Source: Paraphoma chrysanthemicola
Taxonomy: Eukaryota > Ascomycota > Dothideomycetes > Pleosporales > Phaeosphaeriaceae
Direction of reading: 5' to 3'
DNA length: 64,000 nt
NCBI GenBank assembly: GCA_020744225.1
Contig: JAGMWG010000015.1
Span: 744,001-808,000, forward strand
This document shows positions 53,613-63,753 of the stretch, piece by piece. The translations under genes and the position numbers were made by a program. Under the pieces are notes generated by a model that saw only the letters and a list, made by a program, of their open reading frames with translations, did no database searches and was not told where the DNA came from. The first letter of the stretch is position 1; every line of letters begins with the position of its first letter.

Positions 53613-54405
53613 AGAACATTATCTGTTTGCGCACCATCAGTGATACATTCATTCATGCCCTTCCGGCCGTCATCTACACATGGCTCACACTCACACATCA
53701 TGATTGAGTACCGCAATTAAGCTCATAGGCGAGTCCTGGTCCGCGTTTCTCGGTCGGTACTTAGGTCTCCTGTCCAGGGGTTTAATGCTTGTTGCACAAT
53801 CAAGTGCATACGACCTGCGGAGAATGCAAGGCCAATATTTCGATTCGGCCTATGTTCATTATGAAGAAAAGAAGCAGAGCAAAATCCAGTCGACACGCGC
53901 AATATGTGCATGAGGCAGAGAAGTCGCGAAACAGCTGACGCGAATTGCTGTGTCGTCCGCGACGATCAGAGACTGACATGAAGGATGTTTTGGGGCTTAC
54001 GCACTTGGTTCTCTGGATGGATGTGAAGACTATAAGCTTCGTGCGGCTGACGATGAAGGTATCGTTCATGGACATATTACATCAAATCCGCGATCAAGCG
54101 ATTGGCAGTTGCGGCGGAGCAACGCACGGACGTTCACTCGGACCCCGCCACCCGTGCAACTCATCTGGCTCAGGATCACACCCTAGGTCAAGGCACTCAG
54201 CGCGAGCAATATAGCGGGCACCTAGGGAAGTTCCCGTGTTCCCATCTCCCTGACAGCCCCGATTATACGACCATAACCACCACCACACTGGCTATGCCGT
54301 CGCGCCTTTAGGAGTTTCGAGCCGCAGCGTTGCGCACGTCAAGGACGATTACCTGGCATCTGGGCCATCTAGGATCTGGAGGAACTACGCCTTCCAGTGG
54401 CCGAT
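53613..54405. other. intergenic
   Basis: About 0.8 kb before the zinc-finger kinase gene. No supported gene; a CCACCA-type run around 54270-54290 precedes the kinase start. Confidence 0.45.
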
Positions 54406-56523
54406 ATGGAAAATCAGAAGTGCCCGTGGTGCGGAGAGTACTTTGAAACACTGGACTCTCTTACCCAACACAAGAACGAGAGGTTTTATAGCAATGATGG
54501 CTGCCACAAGCCTGTCAGGCACTATAATCATGAGGAATTAGAGGAAGAACATATTTTTCCAGAAAGCCCAGTGGCGTGCCCACGTCAGATCATCGATGAA
54601 ATGCCTCCTGAGATCACGCGACGCGACAGACCGGCAATACCAATTCGATCTTCCTTCAAGAGCTCCTTCGCAGATTCCTATTCATCAAGTGTGCCAAAAG
54701 TCAGTTTTCTTAGCTCCTACGGTCAGCGTAGTAGTCCTATCTCGGCGTTCGCACCGCAAAAACGGAATCACTTTGGATTAGCCAGCCCAACCAGCTACAA
54801 CACTGCTCATTCAAGTCTGGCCAGTTATGCCACAGCGCACAGTGTTTCACAGCCAACATGGATAGCAACTTCTTCAAGTGCGGCTGATCAGCCCGAAAGC
54901 ATTGGTGATATGCTATCCAAGATAGACGCAACACTGGATGGCCAAGGCTGCGAAGTAGAGGAGTTGGATGATGCGCGGTATGATTTTGAGCCCTTTGTGG
55001 ACCATATGACTTCATACATCCTGGACCGCTTCAAAACTTCCCCCCACATTCATAAGATGGGCATCGCTGCGAGAAAAGATATCAGAAAGCGTGTTAAAGA
55101 TTGTCTAGCGGGTTGTGCAACCTTGCGCGCACCCGCAGATGACACTGATGATGATGAAAGTGGCGAAAGTCGTCATGCAAGCGATCCAGCGGATGGGACC
55201 AATTTGAAATTACCAACTTCACGTGCTCACAAAATTGCTGCACTGGACGAAAATTTGGATGCGTCTACATCACCAGATATGATAGACTTCACAAAGTCGT
55301 TGATGATCATGCTGCATGCATACACAATGGAATCCTCGAACACAAAGCCTTTTAAGCTAGATTCGTTTGAAGAGTGGAGGAAGCTGTTCGACGCCCTCGA
55401 TGGGCAAATCGGTACCTATCTCCGTGGCAAGTTTACAGTATCAGCTTCGATTATTAGCCCTGTTTTCAGCAGCTGGTGGCTGAAACACTTACACGAGCGT
55501 GGTATACTAGTCGATCCAAAGGACGAGCTGGACTGGTCTGGGCGAGGTCAACATATTGAATACGACGCCGACGAAGAGTCTATCATTCCATTGCAGATGA
55601 AGAGAGTCTTAGGATACAGTCCAACAGCAATTGTCGAGAGCGTTCAGTGTCGTCGGATTCTCCTTGCGCGAAAGACCGTAAAGTGCACTCGTCGCCTGAC
55701 TAAGGAGAATGTTGTTACTGAAGTGGAGCACCTACAAAGGGTGCAGCATTCTCACATCGTTCGGGTTGTTGGCACCTACACCATCAGGAAAACACTGGCC
55801 ATCCTCATTTACCCTGTGGCAGACCAGAACCTCGAAGAACTCATGGATGATGTTGTCGACCTTGAGCGTGATAATCCAAGGCATGCAAAGGCCATCATGC
55901 CAACCTTTTTTGGATGTTTATCCAGGGCCATAGCGTTCATACATGGCAAGAATGTCAAACACATGGACATTAAGCCTAAGAATATACTCGTACGCCAATC
56001 AGAAGGTCACTACAAGGTGTATGTCGCCGACTTCGGCATAGCACGTTCCTACAAATCTGCGGCTGAATCTTTCACGGATAATCCGACGTCATACACTAGA
56101 ACTTACGCGGCACCAGAGGTGGTGATGCAGGACGTTCGAGGTTATCCGGCTGACATTTTCTCTCTCGGATGCGTCTTCATGGAAATGTTGGCTGCGATGG
56201 TGTCGTCGCCAAAATCTGATCAGAGAGATAATCTTGCGACAATACGTGGGGTCGACTATCAATCCAATACCGAGGCAGTACTTGGCTGGTATCACGATTT
56301 TGTCGAGCGACGCTGGTCTGATGAATCATACCTACCACTCAACAGACACGCCGATGATCCATTTTTCCAGGCTCTGCAAAGAACACTATCGAGACTTCCG
56401 GAAGTGCGGCCTGTGGCAATCGATCTTCAGCGTTTCACAAGCGAGCTCTGCTGTTCAACATGTGGTGATGGGCCCGAGCCATTTGAAGCCAACACAAACG
56501 GCTCCCAAAATGCCTCCAATTAG
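54406..56523 (+). CDS. protein kinase-like protein with N-terminal C2H2 zinc finger
   Basis: Single exon, 705 aa from ATG 54406 (MENQKCPWCGEYF). An N-terminal C2H2 finger uses C6, C9, H22 and H34 (or C33). A disordered Ser-rich segment follows, then a helical region at about 200-330 (GIAARKDIRKRVKDCLAGC). A kinase-like domain at about 400-660 has VAIK-like Lys K423 (ARKTVKC), HMDIKPKNIL (D521), VADFGIAR (DFG Asp542) and APEVVMQ. The glycine-rich loop, expected before K423, reads LGYSPTAIVESV and lacks GxGxxG. It may therefore be an atypical or inactive kinase, although the other catalytic residues are kept. Zinc finger plus kinase recalls fungal proteins linked to heterokaryon-incompatibility-type signalling (weak inference). 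Confidence 0.85.
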   Translation: MENQKCPWCGEYFETLDSLTQHKNERFYSNDGCHKPVRHYNHEELEEEHIFPESPVACPRQIIDEMPPEITRRDRPAIPIRSSFKSSFADSYSSSVPKVSFLSSYGQRSSPISAFAPQKRNHFGLASPTSYNTAHSSLASYATAHSVSQPTWIATSSSAADQPESIGDMLSKIDATLDGQGCEVEELDDARYDFEPFVDHMTSYILDRFKTSPHIHKMGIAARKDIRKRVKDCLAGCATLRAPADDTDDDESGESRHASDPADGTNLKLPTSRAHKIAALDENLDASTSPDMIDFTKSLMIMLHAYTMESSNTKPFKLDSFEEWRKLFDALDGQIGTYLRGKFTVSASIISPVFSSWWLKHLHERGILVDPKDELDWSGRGQHIEYDADEESIIPLQMKRVLGYSPTAIVESVQCRRILLARKTVKCTRRLTKENVVTEVEHLQRVQHSHIVRVVGTYTIRKTLAILIYPVADQNLEELMDDVVDLERDNPRHAKAIMPTFFGCLSRAIAFIHGKNVKHMDIKPKNILVRQSEGHYKVYVADFGIARSYKSAAESFTDNPTSYTRTYAAPEVVMQDVRGYPADIFSLGCVFMEMLAAMVSSPKSDQRDNLATIRGVDYQSNTEAVLGWYHDFVERRWSDESYLPLNRHADDPFFQALQRTLSRLPEVRPVAIDLQRFTSELCCSTCGDGPEPFEANTNGSQNASN

Positions 56524-56729
56524 TATTATGTAGGTCCATCACAGCGTATTTTGGTACTCCAAACTGTCAGATTCGAGTTCAACCCGACTGTGGGTGTTGT
56601 TTCAGATTCACTTTCACATCACCGAACGCTCGGGCCACATCTCACCAATCTGTCGCCTATGTGTCTACTCTCCAGACACAGTCTGTCGCAGTCGCGATAA
56701 TTGGCGTACCCTTCGAAACGCTTAACACC
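56524..56729. other. intergenic
   Basis: A 206-bp spacer and leader between the kinase gene and the exonuclease-fold paralogue. Nothing recognised. Confidence 0.4.
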
Positions 56730-57719
56730 ATGGCTACCTCAACAACAGCAAAGCTGCAGAACATGCGCTACCAGCTCGCAGTAAAACCTCATCGCAACGT
56801 TTTGCAGAGCTACCTCCACCAGAACAAAGATCTCCTCTTGCGAGAAGCCGTACTTGTCACACTGTACCGAAAGTGGTCGGCGCGTCCGCTGTACGGCTTG
56901 GTCGAAATCGGCATCGCGACGTACGACCGACTGCGCGTCAATTGCGGCCTACCTTACCCGCCAGGACCACACGCTGAAGATATGCTGAGGCAGGTTTGGA
57001 GTATGCACCTGCGCATCCGATCGCATGCTCATCTACCGGTTGCTGATGCAAGTCCCGATGCCTTTCACTTCGGTACCTCAGTTTTCGTGTCACATGAGGA
57101 GGCACAGGACTTGCTCTACCAAGTCTTCCATCAACTCATTGACGAGACTCGACCTGAACAAGGCTATCGGCCCATTATCTGTCTGACATATGGCAACAAT
57201 GATGGACTGGCTAAAGTGCGATATGCCGACCTCAACTTTGTGCCCATGAACATGGACACCACGATTGCTGTCCTCGATGCTCAAAATATCGCTATCCAGG
57301 CCAGGATCACAAGCAAAGTCGATGCGCCCATCGAGTATATCCTCTCGATCTTCACAATCAAACCCTTAGACGCGGGCAATGCTGGTAACGCTGCAACCTA
57401 CATCACCATCATCGCTTTTCTGTCGGTTCTTCGTGATCAAATCTACGGAGCCGAGAGTAATCCAAGAGCAAAGCCCGGGCAGAAAGGTATCTCGGCATCG
57501 AAGCCGGCCGACAGTGTCATGCAATGGTTGATGGAGCGACCAACTCCAGCACCACCATTTGGAGTCACCACGTACTGCTGTAGATGCAGTAGCTACATAC
57601 ACATGGCCGCAGAATGCCCGAACACGGATCTCGTGTGCAGCAAGTGTCTGGATTCAATGGCAAATTGGAGGCAGGAGAATGCGGCAACGCATAGGGAGGG
57701 AATGTGTGTGTTTCGTTGA
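56730..57719 (+). CDS. catalytically degenerate paralogue of the exonuclease-fold protein
   Basis: Single exon, 329 aa, start ATG 56730 in good context (CACCATGG); the frame is open further 5' but with no other well-placed ATG than at 56659 in another frame. It aligns by eye with 45052-46227: VVCLDIEWW becomes VLVTLYRKW (D49 and E51 replaced by Leu and Arg), TELGVAEL becomes VEIGIATYD, VIDTQEMA becomes VLDAQNIA and HMAGNDAAGT becomes AGNAGNAATYI. The C-terminal zinc-type tail is kept as CCRCSSYIHMAAEC, CSKCLDSMANW and HREGMC. I infer a pseudo-nuclease that may keep a binding role. No intron, unlike the paralogue. Confidence 0.72.
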   Translation: MATSTTAKLQNMRYQLAVKPHRNVLQSYLHQNKDLLLREAVLVTLYRKWSARPLYGLVEIGIATYDRLRVNCGLPYPPGPHAEDMLRQVWSMHLRIRSHAHLPVADASPDAFHFGTSVFVSHEEAQDLLYQVFHQLIDETRPEQGYRPIICLTYGNNDGLAKVRYADLNFVPMNMDTTIAVLDAQNIAIQARITSKVDAPIEYILSIFTIKPLDAGNAGNAATYITIIAFLSVLRDQIYGAESNPRAKPGQKGISASKPADSVMQWLMERPTPAPPFGVTTYCCRCSSYIHMAAECPNTDLVCSKCLDSMANWRQENAATHREGMCVFR

Positions 57720-58069
57720 TACTTTTGCGTCATGCGGCAGGGCATTTTAGGCAAGATCTAAGATGTCACTCACGTCGAGCTCAAATGTTATTCACCCAGA
57801 CTTGGGTAGCTAGCTCGAGCGCGCCGGTACTGCTGTAAGCTTAGCGAGGCCACGAGCGATATGTAGCACTGACAAGAAGTCAGCGTTTTCGAGGAACTAC
57901 GCCGAATGATGAAGGAGGCAAGCCTAGGATGGGACCGTCTAGTTATGAATGGCTTAGGTGGCTGGTTGTTCATACTGATGAGTATGCTTGGTGTAGGATT
58001 TCATGCTAGCAAGATATACATTCTAAAGATTCTGGCGAAGGCAAAATTGAAAAATCACTTCGAGATCGC
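57720..58069. other. intergenic, convergent 3' ends
   Basis: A 350-bp region between convergent 3' ends of the plus-strand exonuclease-fold paralogue and the minus-strand DUF3632 gene. Nothing recognised. Confidence 0.45.
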
Positions 58070-58924
58070 TCAACCTTCTGCGCCCTCCGCCTCTTGCATC
58101 GCCTTCAACGCTTTTTGTGCGAGTTCACGACCGCGGTCTGATATATCTCCCTGCTGAGCCAATGTTACCCATCTCTTCAACCAGAACTGCCAGCGTGTGG
58201 CAGAAAACCCTTTGTGACCTTGCCATAGCTCGGCCTTGCCAGTCAACATGCCATCAGTCCGATTTTGTTTGCTGCGACGATACAGCTCCGGTGCAGCGTG
58301 TATGAAGACTTCGGCAGCGGCTTCCAGACTCTCAGGCTCTTTATCGCCCGTCTCGCTTTCCAATGCCTCGGAGATAGCACGTGTAGCGCGATCGAGACCA
58401 CCTCCATAGGACGACAGCGCTTCGTCGCCTGTCACAGTCAGACGAGCCGAATACGCACATGCATTCGTCCAAGCCTTCTTTCGGTCCGTCCTGTCCTCGT
58501 CCCTTTTGGAAGGCTCGATGAGAAATCGTGAAGCGCAGCTGCCGAAGGCATCTGCCCAGTTATTTGCCCAGCCCGTAAGCTCTTTCCAGTAAAAGCCATC
58601 ATCAAAGTCCATATAGTCTTCGCCTTCGCCCGCAGGCACTTTGGCTTTTGGTAGCTTTTTGATGGCTTGCAATATGGATATGATGGTCTCCTGCGATGAG
58701 GGAAGTCGGACCGCCGTATCGTTAAGCAGTGTCCATAGTCCACCGAGTCTTTGCGTCAATTGGACAGGAGTAGAGGAGGCTTCGGGATACGACGTGAGGC
58801 GCTGGGCGGCATCTTCGCTCGTTATTGTGCCACCAATAATAGCTTTCAGAGTGTTGATTTGGTCTGGAGTAATATCATAATCATCGAAATTCGATTTCAT
58901 GTTGTTGAAGAATTCGGCAGCCAT
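58070..58924 (-). CDS. DUF3632-like fungal protein
   Basis: Single exon, 284 aa from ATG 58924 (MAAEFFNNMK). The protein is mostly helical. DUF3632-type features are IIGGTITSEDAAQRLTSY near the N terminus, a central block with AFGSCASRFLIEPSKRDED, then AWTNACAYSARLTVTGDEA and CT-terminal ARTRWQFWLKRWVTLA-like sequence (TRWQFWLKRWVTLAQQGD). No signal peptide, TM or catalytic motif. DUF3632 is a fungal family of unknown function found in expanded numbers in Pezizomycotina. It ends in an acidic GAEG tail. Confidence 0.75.
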   Translation of the reverse strand: MAAEFFNNMKSNFDDYDITPDQINTLKAIIGGTITSEDAAQRLTSYPEASSTPVQLTQRLGGLWTLLNDTAVRLPSSQETIISILQAIKKLPKAKVPAGEGEDYMDFDDGFYWKELTGWANNWADAFGSCASRFLIEPSKRDEDRTDRKKAWTNACAYSARLTVTGDEALSSYGGGLDRATRAISEALESETGDKEPESLEAAAEVFIHAAPELYRRSKQNRTDGMLTGKAELWQGHKGFSATRWQFWLKRWVTLAQQGDISDRGRELAQKALKAMQEAEGAEG

Positions 58925-59932
58925 GATGTAGCGTGTTTGAGTGATGTATGATCGTGGCCGTGTGGGCGACTGTTGACGATTAGGAACAAGTAAGTCGTAG
59001 GATAATGATGGCAGACTCGTAACTACTTCATTCTTGTGGATTGGTTGCTATGATAGTGCTGCGGCTGATGCCTGATGCGCAGTGACGTCACCAGCTGGCT
59101 ATGTTTGGATATGTGGAAGACGTCGGGGTGGGGGCGGGTAAGGCAGACTAGCGGACCGACCCTTCTTGAAACACTCACGGAGACATGCGCTGCCGATCAC
59201 TTAGGTAAGATGACATCGGATTGAATGGTCGCAGCGTCATGATGGGACTTCCTGTACAGATGCGGATCCTTTTACGGTACGCTTTGAGATTCTGGCTTAC
59301 ACAACCAGGGTGCTCCGCAACCACGGGGACCGACATTTGAGGCAGTGATGTCTTCTTGGTGGCCTCGAATTGTGCGTAACAGACAACAGAGCTACACGGT
59401 GGGGGCGCTGTGCGACTTGGCAGCGAGAGATGCTAGACGATCGTTATTGTGCATCTAAGTTGAAATTCGAAGTGGTCTGTAGTAGTTTCCGAATCGATTT
59501 CGGCGCCATGAATGGCACTAATCCTCGGCACGCTCATGACAAAAGCTGTGGTTCCAATGGCCATAGTCATGTTTAACTCCTCCTTCGCAAAGGATCCAGT
59601 ATACTCAAGGCATGATGTCGGTAGACAGGACCCAACACTTGTGTCTCGGACAGATTTCCTACCTGCACAGCCCGTCAGGCCACGACAGGCTCTCGCGAAC
59701 CAAGTCAATACCGAAACGCCATCGTGTTGGTTAGGCATGAGACTGTGGGGCTGTAGTCTCGTGCGGCTCTAGATGACAAGGTCAATGTATTTCGGTATCG
59801 AGTTGCCTGTCAAATGATATATAAAACGACACCAGCGCGTCCATTGGGACCTCACAACATTCCAACACTTCCACCGTTTCCAGAACACTCAAACAGATAA
59901 TCACCACTTTCATCCTTGCGCATAAACTCATC
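58925..59932. other. intergenic, divergent promoters
   Basis: About 1.0 kb between the divergent starts of the DUF3632 (minus) and RNase-fold (plus) genes. A TATA box for the latter is at 59818. Nothing else recognised. Confidence 0.5.
59818..59826 (+). promoter_or_regulatory. TATA box of RNase-fold secreted protein gene
   Basis: TATATAAAA, 107 bp before the ATG at 59933. The following leader is C/A-rich (caacattccaacacttccac), a common pattern for strongly expressed secreted fungal genes. Confidence 0.55.
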
Positions 59933-60519
59933 ATGCAGCTCACCAACATCTTCTTTTCTACCTTGGCAGTCCTGTCCGCCGTTTCTGCGGCACCTACTCC
60001 CATAGATGTTCTTCCCACACATGTAGAATTGGAGGTCCGCGCACCACCAACTCTACAAGTCAAGAAGATCAACGGATTTCCTCCTAAAGACTGGGAGTGC
60101 AAGACGAGTCAAACCAAAGACACCAGTATGTGCCTAATCACACCAATCCAACATCAGTCACAGCACTCACTAATGTTGTTGCAGCCCGCAAGTTCAGCGC
60201 AGACTACATCAAGCGCAGCGTCGAATACGGTCTCGAGCTTCGCGACAACGGAGATAACAAGGCCGGCAACAGCAAATATCCGCAGTTCTTCACAAACCCT
60301 GAATCGATCCCCGGCTTGGAGGACTACGAGGGCGAAACCAATATCGACCACTTTCCCCTCAACTATGACGACAAGACGGTGTTTACTGGCGGTTCGCCGA
60401 CTAGCGACGCGAGAGTTGTGTATCAGCACACTATTGATAACGATGAGGCAACATTTATTGGCGTATGGACCCATGCAGGGAGAAAAGATGGGAAGTTTGA
60501 GAAGTGCAAAGAGTTGTAA
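59933..60519 (+). CDS. secreted RNase T1-fold protein lacking two catalytic residues
   Basis: Exons 59933-60125 and 60185-60519, with a 59-bp intron (GTATGT..GCAG), encode 175 aa. A signal peptide (MQLTNIFFSTLAVLSAVSAA) is followed by a roughly 40-residue pro-region. The rest follows the RNase T1/N1 fold: KYPQFF then DYEG, HFPL, VFTGGSP, DARVVY and WTHAGRKDG. By alignment to RNase T1, Tyr38-Pro39 is kept (Y96-P97), but His40 is Gln98 and Glu58 (in EWPI) is His120. Arg77 (R141) and His92 (H161) are kept. Two Cys (C56, C172) can form the family disulfide. Loss of the general base and acid-type residues suggests an enzymatically weak or dead, RNase-like secreted protein, as known for RNase-like effectors of other plant pathogens. 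Confidence 0.8.
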
Positions 60520-60730
60520 AGAACAGGTCTGGAAGGAGGCTTTACATGATTGCACGGGAAGTGTGGGAGGTAGAAACACGTGAAGGCTTGATAGTCCTTG
60601 ATACCGTCTTAGAGCTCGTACCACTAGACTAGAGTATCCAGAGAACCAGCAAATATAATATACATCACATTAGTGCGCAGCTAGAGACCACCCAGAAAGT
60701 TTGAGACCAGATAACAAGAGAACGAATCGC

Positions 60731-62007
60731 TCATTTGCCCAACGTTCCACGTTTCACCCTGCGCGAAAGCTCTTCCTCGTCGCGCTTATCCACCTCGCTG
60801 CTATCCAAGCATTTGACCCCAACAGTCGACTCTGTGTACGCTCTGAAGCTACCTTTAGATGAAAAGTTAAGAAAGTCCTGATTGCCGCTATAGAGCTTAA
60901 CCTATCTCAGAGGTTAGCCTCAGTGATCGAGCGCTGGAGCGATCAAGCGCGAGTCACTTACTGTGCTCGTGTATGGACTGGCGAACTCGCCATAATAGAT
61001 GAAAGTTTTACAGTAGAGCGTTTGGCCGGCAGAAACCTCAATCTTGTGCTCGTACGCTACATCATTGTTCGCTGATTCGGTTTCCCAGCTCTTGAACTCA
61101 CCCCATCCTTGCCACCATATTGGTTTCGAAGTGTCTTTAGGAATGCGACCGATGACACGAGGATACAAGACCTTGTATGTGATTGGGTCTTTTTCGGCAG
61201 TGCTGAGGCCAATAAGTGTGTCGTCCGTGATGAAGCGTGTCGTTTCCGTGTATTTGTTTTTTCCGCGCATGTAAAATACCATGGGAGCCGAGCCGGCTGC
61301 AAACTTTTGGACCTCGCCAATAGTTTTCTCCTTGAGATTCCTGAATAATTGTGAGTACGCACATATTGATGACATGATTTTCTGCTCGCTCACGCGACTT
61401 ACTTTTTGTCATTCATGAATTTGATCGGGTCGACGTCGAATTTGATGTTGTCCACGGTCACCTTGCTGATTTTGGTCAGGAAGATGGGGCTGAGGCCATC
61501 AACCTTCCAACTGGTGAAAGCTCTCACGCCGACAAGCACACCGCCTCCGATTGGTTGAGTCGTTCCCTTCCTGCTACCTGTCGATGCGCCTACATCCAAT
61601 TTCTGCCCGTTGTTTGTCTCGATCAGGATGCGGGCAACAGACGCTCCTTTCTCATCGGGCCAAAGCGTGAAGGTCTTGATGCGATCACCACTATTCCATA
61701 AAATTCCATGACGCTTGCCGACAGCATTGCCAAGGACCTCCGAGCGGCTCCCATCCTCATACGCGACTTCAATACCCCGAATCCACTTCATACCCTCATC
61801 ATAGTAAGCTGAGAAACCTCGTACAGCCAGGGCTTGCGACCACTTTGCCTCGCATCTGGCGATACCTTCGGTGGCTCCGACAGTGAGAGGCTCGACTACG
61901 ACAGGACCTTGTCTCTTGCAGTCGCCAGTCCAGGCGAACTCTGTGGCTGTGGAAAGTACTCCAGAAGCAAGTGCAGCGACGACGCTTATCAAGGCTATAG
62001 GCTTCAT
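60731..62007 (-). CDS. secreted lectin-like two-domain protein (jacalin-like N half, possible aerolysin-like C half)
   Basis: Three exons, 62007-61403, 61340-60962 and 60901-60731, with introns of 62 bp (GTAAGT..TTCAG) and 60 bp (GTAAGT..ATAG), encode 384 aa. A signal peptide (MKPIALISVVAALASGVLS) precedes a beta-rich domain with VRGFSAYYDEGMKWIRGIEV, DRIKTFTLWPDEKGA and VLVGVRAFTSWKVDG, resembling jacalin-type lectin repeats. The second half (EKTIGEVQKFAAGSAPM, TETTRFITDDT, WWQGWGEFKSWE) is Thr/Ser-strand-rich, with VSAGQTLYCKTFIYYG at its end. It is compatible with an aerolysin/ETX-type domain, but this is weak. The final exon gives YSGNQDFLNFSSKGSF and a Lys/Arg-rich C terminus (SSEVDKRDEEELSRRVKR) with possible Kex2 sites. 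The start at 62007 gives a normal signal peptide. Confidence 0.65.
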
Positions 62008-63753
62008 CGTCTTGTAAATTAGAAGACTCTGAGATGTCAAGTGGGATAAGGAGATATAAACAGAACGTATCGCGGCCTAAGTTGTGGTTTCGATGAAGGG
62101 CGTGTGAGATGATGCTGGGTGATGTCCGACGCAAGTAGGGATGCATGACACGTCTAAATACTGCGAAAATATTCCCTGAATCCGACCCGTTGGGTGCTCA
62201 ATGCGGCGCTCAGAGCATGAACCTACTATTCTCGAAGCCATGGATCTCAGCCTCTCGCGGCGGAAGGGACGCGAATGCCCTATCACGGACGTACAGCCAC
62301 TCTTCTCGATCCTCCGTGGCTGGAATACGATGGAAATGGCGGATGTTGATGCAGCAAAGCTGGAGAGCTCCAACTAACTTCCCAAAGCGGACAATGTGAG
62401 GAGAAAGTGCAACCGAAAAGCTTGGCGCTCGGGTGTGGCCGAGGGAAGGTCATCCTAGCAAGCTAGTGCTGATTGGCGAGGCAATCTCAGCTGTGACTTC
62501 CCACCGCCTCATCAAATGACGATGTGCGGTCAGTCATCCACCAAGAATCGTTCCGGATTGCAAGATTGCGCGGGCGCAGGCCTAGCTGGAATTGTTGCCA
62601 TATCTCTAGGTACAAAATTCTGAGGCAGTGCAAATTTTTAATTTCCACTCGACGCAGTGCATCCCACTTCCTCACTGAGTGATTCGAAGCCGTTGCTAAA
62701 ACGCCGACGATTCGACGACCATTACATCGAACGACGAAATAGGAAGCTGCTTGGACTAAAAGTTCACGAGCCATCAACTCAGTATGTTGGTGCTATTCGA
62801 GATATCTTGACCATCATTCGCTTCGCTATTGCTGTCAATTCTTGTCTCTGATCGTAAAGAGGTATGGGCAATGCTTACGAGGATAATGTCGCTTCTGATC
62901 TTGCTCTGCCATTCAGCGAGGGGATTTTCATAGTCGAAAGTTGGGGCTTCATATCAAGGGCCCTGCCGACTTTGAATGACCAAGCTTTTCGCTTTGAGTT
63001 TGTACACGATTGTGACTACTTTAATTCTAGACTGCTGATCTTCTTCAAGAGTTCGTATATCATTAGAGAATTTGCTTGCTTTTCGTCCTCTGCTCTGCTG
63101 GCATAGTGCTTTCGAGCAAGCCAATCATCAATCATTTTAACTCCGTCAAAGTATCTAAGGACATGTCTAGTTCCAGATGACGAAGCGAATTGGTTCATGG
63201 ATACATGGAATTATTTCCTAGTAGTCCCTGCAAAAGCACCAGGTCAACAATGACCTGGTGATTTTCAATTTTCAGGCACACATGCTCGTAGTGGATTTGT
63301 TCAGTTTCCGTGTGAATACTATGCCCAAGAGTGATGCCTTCATGAAGGGTGGTAAAACGTTGCGCTCTGCTGTAGCAACATATGGACCTAGCAGACTGCA
63401 CACTGGGAATGAACACTAATTGTCAGAATATCGAGGCTGTTCTTACAGCGGCTTGGCGCCAAACTCACTTTGCCTGGGATATGTGATCTACCCTATGTTC
63501 ACCTTCGAACCCCAGCAATATATTCTGATAATCATTTTCGAGTGTCAAGCTTGTGGGAGTCTGGACAAAGTCACAGTTTTGCCCGCGCCGCTGCTGGGTG
63601 GTGTATGCTGCCTCCTGGTCGCTGCATAGGCTCATAAGCCAGCTGTTAATCGGGTACGGAGCTATAAAGTCACTAGCCAGTCTCAAAACTCAGACAATAA
63701 GGACTCTGATAACAAGACTCGCTTACGTATCCGCCGGCAATTAGCTGGCGGTT
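62008..63753. other. long intergenic region
   Basis: About 1.7 kb between the secreted lectin-like gene start and the MDR gene 3' end. Small frames on both strands; a minus-strand frame at 63416-63195 vaguely resembles a retrotransposon RNase H but is too short to call. No clear RNA gene. Confidence 0.45.

Noticed and set aside
63195..63416. Minus-strand fragment resembling a copia-type RNase H (HTETEQIHYEHVCLKIEN)
   Set aside because: Only one short, weakly matching block is present; no LTR, integrase or reverse transcriptase is seen nearby.
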